Below are positions 18,080 through 25,991 of a DNA stretch of 64,000 nt, one piece after another. Each line of letters opens with the position of its first letter. The first letter of the stretch is position 1. The translations under genes were made by a program, and so were the position numbers. The stretch spans positions 124,001 to 188,000 of the forward strand of contig JADJII010000003.1 of assembly GCA_016707075.1 (NCBI GenBank), given 5' to 3'. The notes under the pieces are model-generated. The model ran no database searches. It worked only from the letters and a program-made list of their open reading frames with translations, and had not been told where the DNA came from. The DNA comes from Egaibacter danicus (GTDB taxonomy: Bacteria; Pseudomonadota; Gammaproteobacteria; Burkholderiales; Burkholderiaceae_C).

Positions 18080-18616
18080 ATGTCCTTAGACAACGTCACC
18101 CCCGGCGCACGAGTCCCTGAAGCGTTCAACGTGATCATCGAAATTCCGATGAACGCCGACCCTGTGAAGTACGAAGTGGACAAAGCCACAGGCGCGATTT
18201 TTGTGGACCGCTTCATGAGCACGTCCATGCACTACCCCACCAACTATGGTTATGTCCCAAAAACCATCAGTGGTGACGGTGACCCGGTGGATGTACTGGT
18301 GATCACACCCGTGCCGCTGATTCCCGGTGTGGTGGTGACTTGCCGTGCCATCGGCATCTTGAAGATGGAAGACGAAGCCGGGCAGGACGGCAAAGTACTG
18401 GCGGTTCCTACCGACAAGATTCTGTCCATCTACAGCCAGTGGCAAAAACCGGAGGATCTCAACCCGATGCGACTGAAAACCATCGCCCACTTCTTTGAGC
18501 ACTACAAGGATCTGGAGCAGGGCAAGTGGGTCAAGATTCTGGGCTGGGAAGGCCCGCAATCCGCCCATCGGGAAATCATGGACGGTATTGCCAACTACAA
18601 CAAGGCTGCCAAATAA
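18080..18616 (+). CDS. ppa: Inorganic pyrophosphatase (family I, soluble)
   Basis: Hydrolyses pyrophosphate to phosphate in the cytoplasm, pulling biosynthetic reactions forward. The metal-binding signature DGDPVDVLV is intact, along with EIPMNADPVKYEVDK, MHYPTNYGYVP and the later KTIAHFFEHYKDLE. The 178 residues match the bacterial type. It is divergent from hppA, so soluble and membrane pyrophosphatases are neighbours. With hppA apparently broken, this would be the only intact pyrophosphatase visible here. Confidence 0.97.
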   Translation: MSLDNVTPGARVPEAFNVIIEIPMNADPVKYEVDKATGAIFVDRFMSTSMHYPTNYGYVPKTISGDGDPVDVLVITPVPLIPGVVVTCRAIGILKMEDEAGQDGKVLAVPTDKILSIYSQWQKPEDLNPMRLKTIAHFFEHYKDLEQGKWVKILGWEGPQSAHREIMDGIANYNKAAK

Positions 18617-18631
18617 GGCTTTTCAAGAGTA

Positions 18632-18686
18632 TTTTTGGCCATTAGCCCTCGCCAGATATGCGCGAAAAGCTATCAAAAATATAGCG
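18632..18686 (+). repeat. Dispersed repeat copy downstream of ppa
   Basis: TTGGCCATTAGCCCTCG, then AGATATGCGCG, then AGCTATCAAAAATATAGCG: a copy of the family also seen at 9236, 22901, 31456, 45549, 45879, 52220, 57593 and 60721. It is intergenic between the ppa stop and the convergent hydrolase stop. Confidence 0.8.
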
Positions 18687-18718
18687 TTTGCGGTGTTGCC
18701 ACCGACAGGCGCTTTATT

Positions 18719-19486
18719 TCAGCGATGTGGGTCAGGAAACAGCAGCCCGTGCATGCCGCCTTTGCGCTCGAATCGTCGCCAGTTGCCTTCGGCTTGCGCC
18801 AGCCGGTCTGCCACCGCCCACCAGGCACTGGGGTTGAGCCCCATGCCGACGTGGCTGGCCACAATTTCGATGTTTTCGGTGTGCGGGTTGATCAGGCAGG
18901 GTTTCTGGATGCTCGAGCGCCAGGCGACGATACCGTCAGTTCGTGAAAAGACGGATGTTGTGGGCACCGGAGGCGCGCCGGGCAAGTCGAAACCATGCAC
19001 TTCGCGCTCGGCGTTGCGTCCGCTGGTCAGCTCGTAAATCCGCCATGCGTTGGTGCTTTTTGGAGAACCGCAAAACGGGGTTCCCAGCGTGATGACTGCG
19101 CGAACGGCATGGGGCAATTCCTTGGCCAGCTCACGCGCATAGACGCCACCCAGACTCCAGCCAATCAGGCTGACTTTACGTCCGGAGTGCTCAAACGTGT
19201 CCTGAACCTGCCGCTTGGCGGCTTCCAGCACACCCGCACGGGGACCAAAGTTGAAACCCTGCCGCCAGCCTGACACGTCGTAGCCGCGGGCGTCCAGAAA
19301 TCGACGCAGCGGCACGGTAGAGCCATCACTGGCAGACAGGCCAGGGAACACGATGACGGAATGGCCGTCGCCCTGCGGAGCGCGCTGCAATAGTGGCCAG
19401 GCCGGCAATACTGCGCCAAATTCCCACGGTGCACGAAACTCCATCGCCAAAAGCCATGGACTGGGAGGGGCGACGGGTTGGGTCAT
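18719..19486 (-). CDS. Alpha/beta hydrolase (lipase-like)
   Basis: A 255-residue serine hydrolase with nucleophile box GWSLGG (in VSLIGWSLGGVYARELA) and a preceding HSVIVFPGLSASDGS oxyanion-loop segment. The C-terminal HVGMG supplies a candidate catalytic His. The ATG at 19486 begins just past the WS/DGAT stop codon (19488-19490), so translation is probably coupled. That pairing suggests a role on neutral lipids or acyl esters, which is inference. An upstream in-frame start at 19531 would run into the WS/DGAT gene and is less likely. Confidence 0.82.
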   Translation of the reverse strand: MTQPVAPPSPWLLAMEFRAPWEFGAVLPAWPLLQRAPQGDGHSVIVFPGLSASDGSTVPLRRFLDARGYDVSGWRQGFNFGPRAGVLEAAKRQVQDTFEHSGRKVSLIGWSLGGVYARELAKELPHAVRAVITLGTPFCGSPKSTNAWRIYELTSGRNAEREVHGFDLPGAPPVPTTSVFSRTDGIVAWRSSIQKPCLINPHTENIEIVASHVGMGLNPSAWWAVADRLAQAEGNWRRFERKGGMHGLLFPDPHR

Positions 19487-19487
19487 T

Positions 19488-21119
19488 TCAGGCACGTACG
19501 ATCTTCTTCCTCGGAGTTGACTTGCGGGCAACAGTAGCAGCTTTCAACCGCGTGGCTGTTGGTTTTGCCGCAGTTTTAGAGCGTGCAGTCTTCGTTTGCG
19601 TCACCTTGGTGACGCGGGGTCCCCGGGTTACTACTGATTTTGTAGCGGGTGGCGCACTGGAAGCCGGGTGCGTCAGTGCGTAGAGACGCTGCGCTTCCCT
19701 GAACGCGGCCTGAATCGCATCGGCCAGATCCTGCAGATGGGGAACGGCTTTTTTGTCGGCAACCAGGCCAAAGTCCACGCTGCCGGCATACGTCTGGATG
19801 GTGATGTTCAGCGCCAGCCCATGGGTCACGATGGATAGCGGGTGATACGTCAGCATCTTCGCGCCCGCCAGATACAGCGGCACCTGCGGGCCAGGCACAT
19901 TGCTGATGGCGAGGTTGGCCATCATCGGCAGGTGTTCGGGCAGACTGGTCGCGCTGTAGGTCTTGAATGCTGCCTTGGCTACGCCGCCCACTACCCATGG
20001 CGCCAGAAAGGATGGGTAATCGGTAGGCAGCACGCTTTTGAGGCCAGCCAGTGCAGATTTCACCTTGCCTGTTGACTTCATGATGGCGCTCAGGCGTTTC
20101 ATGGGGTCAGCCAGATGGGTACCCAGATCCACTACGGTCATGCTCGCCTGGGTGTTCATGTCCGTGTTGCCTTCCTCGCGCAGGCTCACCGGCATGGCGG
20201 CCAGCAGCGGCTTTTTGGGAATGCTGGCGTGTTGCGCCAGATAGGTGCGCAAGGCGGTTGAGCAAATCCACAGCACGATGTCGTTGAAGCTGCCGCCCAC
20301 GGCTTTGCCCATGGCCCGGCACTCGGCAAACGGCAGGCTGGCCGTGGCCAGGCTTCGCTCGGGTGTGATGGCGGCGTTGAAGATCGTTTTTGGGGCCAGC
20401 GTGATGGGTGACTTAGGGCGCAAGCTGCCCAATCCCTTGCTGACATCGCCCGAGATCGACTGTTTAACCAGCGCACCGCCGAGTGAAGAAACGGCTGCAG
20501 GCAGAGATTTGACCAGCTTCACATACTGCACCAGCGAACCGGAAAACATCGATCCAATCTTCTCGCTGATCGTCAGGTCGCTCTCGTGGAGGATCTTTCT
20601 CGTTGGGTCCGGTGGCGGCACCTCACGCGGCGTGGCGCTCAAATCGAGGATGGCATTGGCCAGAGCGGTGCCACCTTTCCCATCGAGTGCAGCATGGTGG
20701 ATTTTTGAGTAGAACGCCACGAGGCGATTGCCTTCAGGCCCCTTCACACTGTCAAAAACATGGAACTCCCACAGCGGGTGCGAGCGGTCCATCAGCTGTC
20801 CATGGAGCTCTGCAGCCTTTGCCTCGACCTGCCGCACGGTCAACTGGTGGCCGGGGACCTTGCGGACGTGAAAAGCGAGGTCTACTTCATCGGCCTCGAC
20901 CCAGCCCGGGTGCCCCATGTTGAGCGGCATGAAAGCCAGCTTGCGCGCAAAGATGGGTGCGAGGTGAACGCGTTTGGCCAGATGCTGCAGCACGGCCTTG
21001 TGAAAACTGCCTTTGAAACCCTCCGGCAATTCATACAGGTGCAGAGAGCCCACGTGCATGGGTGTCTCGGGCGTCTCAAGGTACAGGAACGTGGCGTCCA
21101 GGCCGCTGAGGGTGTTCAT
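19488..21119 (-). CDS. Wax ester synthase/acyl-CoA:diacylglycerol acyltransferase with histone-like tail
   Basis: Esterifies acyl-CoA with fatty alcohols or diacylglycerol, making storage wax or triacylglycerol. The catalytic motif HHAALDG is at 141-147 (His142, Asp146), and the N-terminal LSGLDATFLYLETPETPMHVG is the usual family start. The ATG at 21119 is preceded by GGAGAC. At 543 residues it is longer than the typical 450-480. The extra C-terminal 50 or so residues are rich in Lys, Arg, Ala, Thr and Pro (KTARSKTAAKPTATRLK, KSTPRKK), like histone H1 or PhaF tails. It is followed directly by a hydrolase gene. Confidence 0.92.
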   Translation of the reverse strand: MNTLSGLDATFLYLETPETPMHVGSLHLYELPEGFKGSFHKAVLQHLAKRVHLAPIFARKLAFMPLNMGHPGWVEADEVDLAFHVRKVPGHQLTVRQVEAKAAELHGQLMDRSHPLWEFHVFDSVKGPEGNRLVAFYSKIHHAALDGKGGTALANAILDLSATPREVPPPDPTRKILHESDLTISEKIGSMFSGSLVQYVKLVKSLPAAVSSLGGALVKQSISGDVSKGLGSLRPKSPITLAPKTIFNAAITPERSLATASLPFAECRAMGKAVGGSFNDIVLWICSTALRTYLAQHASIPKKPLLAAMPVSLREEGNTDMNTQASMTVVDLGTHLADPMKRLSAIMKSTGKVKSALAGLKSVLPTDYPSFLAPWVVGGVAKAAFKTYSATSLPEHLPMMANLAISNVPGPQVPLYLAGAKMLTYHPLSIVTHGLALNITIQTYAGSVDFGLVADKKAVPHLQDLADAIQAAFREAQRLYALTHPASSAPPATKSVVTRGPRVTKVTQTKTARSKTAAKPTATRLKAATVARKSTPRKKIVRA

Positions 21120-21216
21120 GGGGCTTGTCTCCGGCATGGATGTTATGCGTCCCATTCTAGGCATGGCCGCCCATCCCGGTAAACCGTTTGCTGGCCCGGC
21201 ATGTCCGGGGGATCTC

Positions 21217-21765
21217 TCAGTGACTGCCGTTGGGGCGCCGTCCGATACCGGCAGCGTCGCGCAACTGACCCAGGTGCACGTCGTGCAAACGGTCCAGTTC
21301 CAGCAGGGCGGTGAGGGCATCAATCTTCAGGCGGGGTGCGCGCGGGTTCACGCCGTCTCCCCCGGTCATGACCAGGCCCTGGATGTAGTCGCTGCATTCC
21401 TGGCGTCCCCACAGGGAGCCAATCATGGCGTGAATTTGAGGCAGGTCCTGGCCAATGGTCCGCATGGCACTTTGTTTCTTGCGCTCTGCTTCCTGTTCCT
21501 GCGGCGCGGCAGAGCGCCGGTCCATTTGCACTTCGTCCTGTTGCACCGGCATTGCCAGCAGCGGTGCAGGCCGGGTTGTGATGAACGACTCATCGGGTTG
21601 GGCGGCAGCATGGTTCCGGGTGTTCAGGGCGTCTTTGAGCAGTGCCCAGACCGAAATTGGCTCACGGCGGATCTGCCCTGGCCATGACTCGGCTTGTAGT
21701 TCAATGCGGGATGTTCCCGACCGGGTTTGCAGCGCTGCAGAACGGGTATTGGAAGGTGTTGTCAT
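21217..21765 (-). CDS. Unknown protein, paralogue of the next gene upstream
   Basis: A 182-residue protein of no family I recognise. The N-terminal 90 residues look disordered (Gln/Arg/Ala-rich). The C-terminal 70 share a clear pattern with the neighbouring gene at 21857: IHAMIGSLWGRQECSDYIQG, then TGGDG, then LDRLHD. I chose the ATG at 21765; an in-frame TTG at 21801 would start inside a palindrome. It lies upstream of the WS/DGAT gene on the same strand with a gap of about 100 bases. Confidence 0.65.
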   Translation of the reverse strand: MTTPSNTRSAALQTRSGTSRIELQAESWPGQIRREPISVWALLKDALNTRNHAAAQPDESFITTRPAPLLAMPVQQDEVQMDRRSAAPQEQEAERKKQSAMRTIGQDLPQIHAMIGSLWGRQECSDYIQGLVMTGGDGVNPRAPRLKIDALTALLELDRLHDVHLGQLRDAAGIGRRPNGSH

Positions 21766-21801
21766 GGTTGGACAAACGATACGCCCCCGGCGCTCGCGCA
21801 A

Positions 21802-21831
21802 AGGCCTGATAAACCATGGTTTATCAGGCCT
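21802..21831. repeat. Thirty-base perfect palindrome between the two paralogues
   Basis: AGGCCTGATAAACCA is followed immediately by its exact reverse complement, with no loop bases. It lies between the stop of the 21857 gene and the start of the 21217 gene. No T-run follows on the minus strand, so it is a poor terminator. A dimeric regulator's operator is possible. Confidence 0.7.
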
Positions 21832-21856
21832 CTTCTGTTATTGCCTCCAGGCAGGT

Positions 21857-22387
21857 CTATCGGCGTGGCTTGCGGGGAATATGCTCCACAGCCTTCTTGC
21901 CGAACTGGGTGTCGTGCAACTCATCGAGCAGCATCAGAGCTGCCACTGTCCCCAGTTTGAAGCCGACGCGGCTGTTACCCATGCCATCGCCACCGCTGAG
22001 TATCAGGTTCTGGATGTAGGTGCTGCATTCCGGTTGCCCCCACAGGGACTCGATGGTGGTGTGGATGCGCGGGTAGTCCCGCCCGACGATGCCCATCGAG
22101 TTCTGAAGCCTTTGCTGATAGGTCTGCTCTTCCGTCAGGACGGGAGCCGCCGGCACTTTTTGTTCATGCCGTGGCGTAAGCAGCGGCGTCAATGGCGGGG
22201 GCTGCGTCACCGCATAACTCGGCTGCTGACGTGAAGATGGCCGGTCAGCCCGGATTTTTCGTGCATGCCGCTCGAGCGCAGCAGCGCCCTTGGCCAATTG
22301 CCGCAGAGGGGCTGCGGTCAGGTCAATGAAGGCTTTGCCAGGGGTGGAATCGAGGCCTCCGAAGAAGCTGTGAAAGGCGGATGTCAT
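21857..22387 (-). CDS. Unknown protein, paralogue of the next gene downstream
   Basis: A 176-residue protein whose C-terminal region (IHTTIESLWGQPECSTYIQN, then SGGDGMGN, then LDELHDTQFG) aligns with the 21217 gene, so the two arose by duplication. The N-terminal half differs (GGLDSTPGKAFIDLTAAPLR) and is partly helical, followed by a Pro-rich stretch. The ATG at 22387 was chosen because upstream codons look non-conserved; the frame is open to 22471. No signal peptide. The function is unknown. Confidence 0.65.
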   Translation of the reverse strand: MTSAFHSFFGGLDSTPGKAFIDLTAAPLRQLAKGAAALERHARKIRADRPSSRQQPSYAVTQPPPLTPLLTPRHEQKVPAAPVLTEEQTYQQRLQNSMGIVGRDYPRIHTTIESLWGQPECSTYIQNLILSGGDGMGNSRVGFKLGTVAALMLLDELHDTQFGKKAVEHIPRKPRR

Positions 22388-22549
22388 GGTGCGGGATGAG
22401 TCAATGCACAGACTGTAGGTGAGGTTGGATGACCCGCCAAGACCAGCCAGCACACCAAAATCAGAAACCATGACTTAGTTGCAAAACCGGCCGTGAACCT
22501 TTTCACACTTGTGGCTTGCGAACTGAGAAAGATTTCGCAGATGGCCAGT

Positions 22550-23929
22550 TCAGGACGGGTTTTCCTTGAACGGATTGCGTTGCGCCAGATCGTCCAGGTA
22601 GTTGTCGATACCCGCCCCCTCGCGCTCCAGAAAACGCTCCACGGCATCGGCAAAGCCCAGATGGGCCAGCCAGTGGGCGCTGGTGGTCCGCACGGGCAGC
22701 AGGGCGCGGGCCATTTTGTGTTCGCCCTGAGCACCGCCCTCAAAGCGCTGGAAGCCGTGCTCGATGCACCATTGCAGCGGCTGGTAGTAGCAAGCCTCAA
22801 AGTGCAGACAATCCACGCGCTCGGTGGCACCCCAGTAACGACCATAGGCGATGTGATCATTGGCTTGATCCAGCGTGGTTTCCGGTACTTTATGGATGTC
22901 AAAAGTGCTCTCAGACCTTGTCGGATATGCGTGAATAGCTATTAAACTCGTAGCAATTGGCTGGCCACCGCGCTCGCCGACAAACAGCAGCCAGTTTTCC
23001 GGCATGATGGCGGCCATGCGGTGGAAGAAGTCGCGGCTCAGGTAGGGCGCGTTGCCGTGTTCGTAGTAGGTGCGTTCGTAACAGCGGTAAAAGAACTCCC
23101 AGTCTTTGGACGTGATGTTTTTGCCCAGCGACCAACGGAACGTGACGCCTGCGTCCGCTACCTTGCGGCGCTCCTGCCGGATTTTTTTTCGCTTGTCCTG
23201 GCTGAGCGACATCAGGAAACCTTCAAAACTGGAGAAAGGGCGCTCCAGGTCTGGTGCAGCGCCGAGCGTGGGGGCCGAACGCAGCGCCGGGCCGCCCCAA
23301 GCAAGTCCAGCCCCCTCGGGGGGCAGCGCAGTACGCGAAGCGACAAGCGTGGGGGCAATATTCTTCCAGTGAAACTGCACGTTATGGCGCAGCATCAGGC
23401 CGGCGGATTGGCAGGCTTCAACATCCACATCGCTGGCGAACAACAGGTGTAAGGACGATAAATCTTCCTCTGCGCACCAATGAACAAGTGCTTTCACCAG
23501 TGCCAGCCGGGTCGCAGCGTCGATCGCCAGCAGCCGTGCACCAGGCACGGGCGTGAAAGGCGGTGCAATCAGTGCCTTGGGGTAATAAGCCAAACCGTGC
23601 TGGTGGTAGGCGTTGGCCCAGGCGTGGTCAAAGACGTATTCGCCGTAGGAGTGGTCTTTCAGGTACAGGGCGCAGGCGGCGACCAGTTCGAGGTCGGCAG
23701 GGCCTTTCTTCCACAACGTGACGAATCGCGGCGTCCAGCCGGTTTTGGGCGTGGCACTGCCACTCTCGTGCATGGCGACCAGGTATTCGTGGCGCATGAA
23801 TGGGTTGGCATCCGGCTGCAATGCCAGCAGGGCATTCCATTGTTCTGCAGATACCTCCAGCGGCGAATTCAGTACGCGAATGACATAATCATCTTCACTC
23901 CCAGCCATCACGGTATACAGTGTTTTCAT
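22550..23929 (-). CDS. GNAT-like N-acyltransferase (COG3146/DUF482 type) carrying two in-frame repeats
   Basis: About 459 residues. The conserved core includes LSQDKRKKIRQERRKV, YERTYYEHGNAPYL, LHFEACYYQPLQWCIEHG and EGGAQGEHKMARALLP, all typical of this FemAB/GNAT-related family of unknown substrate. Two stretches do not belong to the family. About residues 190-230 (SRTALPPEGAGLAWGGPALR) are encoded by a GC-rich dispersed repeat. About 325-358 (TSLIAIHAYPTRSESTF and onward) are encoded by the ATATGCGTGA/TAGCTAT repeat. The ATG at 23929 shares two bases with the nadE ATG on the other strand; an alternative ATG lies at 23908. Confidence 0.85.
   Translation of the reverse strand: MKTLYTVMAGSEDDYVIRVLNSPLEVSAEQWNALLALQPDANPFMRHEYLVAMHESGSATPKTGWTPRFVTLWKKGPADLELVAACALYLKDHSYGEYVFDHAWANAYHQHGLAYYPKALIAPPFTPVPGARLLAIDAATRLALVKALVHWCAEEDLSSLHLLFASDVDVEACQSAGLMLRHNVQFHWKNIAPTLVASRTALPPEGAGLAWGGPALRSAPTLGAAPDLERPFSSFEGFLMSLSQDKRKKIRQERRKVADAGVTFRWSLGKNITSKDWEFFYRCYERTYYEHGNAPYLSRDFFHRMAAIMPENWLLFVGERGGQPIATSLIAIHAYPTRSESTFDIHKVPETTLDQANDHIAYGRYWGATERVDCLHFEACYYQPLQWCIEHGFQRFEGGAQGEHKMARALLPVRTTSAHWLAHLGFADAVERFLEREGAGIDNYLDDLAQRNPFKENPS
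22901..22957 (+). repeat. Dispersed repeat copy inside the GNAT-like gene (in frame, antisense)
   Basis: CTTGTCGGATATGCGTGA is followed by ATAGCTATTAAACTCGTAGC. The gene reads the opposite strand, giving ATSLIAIHAYPTRSES without a stop. The copy in murI is read in the same antisense frame (TKLIALCAQYTRAIG). Confidence 0.85.
23263..23357. repeat. GC-rich dispersed-type repeat inside the GNAT-like gene (in frame)
   Basis: AGCGTGGGGGCC opens the element and AAGCGTGGGGGC closes it, around a hairpin-forming CCCCCTCGGGGGG at about 23311-23323. From memory, similar GC-rich elements are common in Comamonadaceae genomes, but only one copy is visible here. The gene reads through it, adding about 35-40 residues. 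Confidence 0.6.
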
Positions 23930-25604
23930 GACTCTTAAAATCTGTGTTGCCCAGCTCAATTTTGTTGTAGGTGACCTTGCCGGCAACGCTCAAAGAATTA
24001 TCGATGCGGCCCGATCCGCTCATGCGGATGGTGCACGCCTGCTGCTGACTCCAGAACTCTCCATTTGCGGCTACGCGGCGGAAGACCTGTTTTTGCGCCC
24101 TGCGTTCATCACTGCCTGCGATGATGCCGTGAAAACGGTGGTGCGTGAGCTGGCAGGGTTAAAAGGCATGACCGTGGTCGTCGGGCACCCTGTGGGCGGC
24201 GACAGCCGCACCAAAAGCGTCGCCGTGCAGCAGCGGTTCAATGCCGCCAGCGTGATCTCGGAGGGGGAAGTGCTGGAGATCTATGCCAAGCGCGAGTTGC
24301 CCAATTACCAGGTGTTTGATGAGCGGCGCTATTTCACACCCGGAAAAGGTGTTTGTGTATTTCAGGCCGGAGAAGGTGCCGACCGGGTTTCCGTGGGCCT
24401 GCTGATCTGCGAAGACGCCTGGTACGAAGAGCCGGCGCGGCTAGCCAGGGAAGCCGGCGCAGACCTGCTGGCGGTGATCAACGCATCGCCTTTTCACGTG
24501 GGTAAAGGCTACGAACGGGAAGACACCATGCGCGAGCGGGTGCTGGCCACCGGTTTGCCCATGGTTTATGCCCATCTGGTGGGCGGGCAGGACGAGGTGG
24601 TGTTTGAGGGTCACTCGTTTGCGCTCAATGGGGATGGTTCGCTGGCCGGAAGAGCCCCCAGTTTTGTGGAAAAACTGTTCCCGGTTATTGTGGAACGGGC
24701 GCAAGGCGCTATCAAAATGGAAGCACTAATCGAGCCCGAACGCACAGCCGACGCCGACTTGTGGGACGCGCTGGTGCTGGGCGTGCGCGACTATCTGGGC
24801 AAAAACGGCTTTCCCGGCGCGATTCTGGGGCTCTCAGGCGGTATCGATTCCGCGCTGGTGCTGGCCATTGCGGTGGACGCTTTGGGCAAGGACCGCGTTC
24901 GCACCGTGATGATGCCGTCGCCCTACACGGCGGACATCAGCTGGATCGATGCGCGCGAGATGGCTGACCGGCTGGGCGTTCGGTATGACGAGATTTCCAT
25001 CGTGCCCGAATTTGAAGCATTCAAGGCGTCACTGGCGGGCGAGTTCCGGGGGTTGAAGGAAGACACAACCGAGGAAAACATCCAGGCCCGGATTCGGGGG
25101 ACCCTGTTGATGGCGCTATCCAACAAATTCGGATCGATCGTGCTGACCACGGGCAACAAGAGCGAGATGGCCACAGGTTATTGCACCTTGTACGGGGACA
25201 TGGCGGGCGGCTTTGCGGTGATCAAGGACCTGGCCAAAACGACCGTATTTCGTCTGACCAAATGGCGCAACCAGCATGATCCCTACGGTACGGGCAGCGC
25301 CCCTATTCCCGAGCGCATCATCACCCGCCCGCCCAGTGCCGAATTGCGTCCTGACCAGAAAGACCAGGACAGCCTGCCGCCCTACGAGGTGCTCGACGCG
25401 ATTCTGGAGCGCTACATGGAAAACGATGAAAGCATCGAATCCCTGCTGGCTGACGGCTTTGATCGTGCCGACGTGGAGAAGGTGACGCGACTCATCAAGA
25501 TCAACGAATACAAACGCCGCCAGGCCCCCGTAGGCATCCGCGTGACGCACCGCAGCTTTGGCAAGGATTGGCGCTATCCTGTCACCAGCAAGTTTCGCGC
25601 GTAA
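23928..25604 (+). CDS. nadE: Glutamine-dependent NAD+ synthetase
   Basis: Amidates nicotinic acid adenine dinucleotide to NAD+ using glutamine. The N-terminal nitrilase-like glutaminase domain (about 1-260) has Glu in TPELSICGY, Lys in YAKRELPNY and Cys in LLICEDAW. The C-terminal synthetase domain (about 275-558) has the P-loop GLSGGIDSALVLAIAVDALG and later TGNKSEMATGYCTLYGD. The 558 residues are normal. A short segment, QGAIKMEALIEPE, between the domains is encoded by sequence shared with the RDD gene at 27570. The PII gene follows after 35 bases. Confidence 0.96.
   Translation: MTLKICVAQLNFVVGDLAGNAQRIIDAARSAHADGARLLLTPELSICGYAAEDLFLRPAFITACDDAVKTVVRELAGLKGMTVVVGHPVGGDSRTKSVAVQQRFNAASVISEGEVLEIYAKRELPNYQVFDERRYFTPGKGVCVFQAGEGADRVSVGLLICEDAWYEEPARLAREAGADLLAVINASPFHVGKGYEREDTMRERVLATGLPMVYAHLVGGQDEVVFEGHSFALNGDGSLAGRAPSFVEKLFPVIVERAQGAIKMEALIEPERTADADLWDALVLGVRDYLGKNGFPGAILGLSGGIDSALVLAIAVDALGKDRVRTVMMPSPYTADISWIDAREMADRLGVRYDEISIVPEFEAFKASLAGEFRGLKEDTTEENIQARIRGTLLMALSNKFGSIVLTTGNKSEMATGYCTLYGDMAGGFAVIKDLAKTTVFRLTKWRNQHDPYGTGSAPIPERIITRPPSAELRPDQKDQDSLPPYEVLDAILERYMENDESIESLLADGFDRADVEKVTRLIKINEYKRRQAPVGIRVTHRSFGKDWRYPVTSKFRA
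24703..24731 (+). repeat. Short shared element in nadE (second copy in the RDD gene)
   Basis: AAGGCGCTATCAAAATGG with AAGCACTAATCG resembles AAGGCGCTATCAATTCTGG with AGCATCTAGCG at 27570. It sits in the linker between the two NadE domains. It may be a decayed copy of a repeat. Confidence 0.4.
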
Positions 25605-25639
25605 ACTTCAGTCCATTGCGTACAGAATCCGAGGAATAC

Positions 25640-25978
25640 ATGAAACAAATCACCGCCATTGTCAAACCGTTCAAACTGGAAGAGGTGCGCGAGGCGCTGG
25701 CTGAATGCGGCGTGACGGGCCTGACGGTGACCGAGGTCAAGGGTTTTGGCCGCCAGAAGGGGCATACCGAACTGTACCGGGGCGCGGAATATGTGGTGGA
25801 CTTTTTACCCAAGGTGAAGGTTGAAGTGGTTGTGAAGACCGAAGACGTGGACCGTTGCGTGGATGCCATCGTCAAGGCCGCGCGTACCGGCAAGATTGGT
25901 GACGGCAAGATTTTTGTCACCGCTGTGGAGCGCGTGGTGCGTATCCGCACCGGTGAGGAAGACGAAACCGCCGTTTAA
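25640..25978 (+). CDS. glnB: Nitrogen regulatory protein P-II
   Basis: A trimeric sensor of 2-oxoglutarate, ATP/ADP and glutamine that controls glutamine synthetase adenylylation and NtrB. The start MKQITAIVKPFKLEEVREAL, the T-loop with uridylylation site Tyr51 (ELYRGAEYVVDF), the B-loop TGKIGDGKIFV and 112 residues are all typical. The ATG at 25640 follows GAGGAA. Linkage to nadE is common in Betaproteobacteria and favours glnB over glnK, which usually sits beside amtB. The 3' end is 13 bases from the convergent LOG gene. Confidence 0.95.
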   Translation: MKQITAIVKPFKLEEVREALAECGVTGLTVTEVKGFGRQKGHTELYRGAEYVVDFLPKVKVEVVVKTEDVDRCVDAIVKAARTGKIGDGKIFVTAVERVVRIRTGEEDETAV

Positions 25979-25991
25979 GAAAAAGGCGCCT

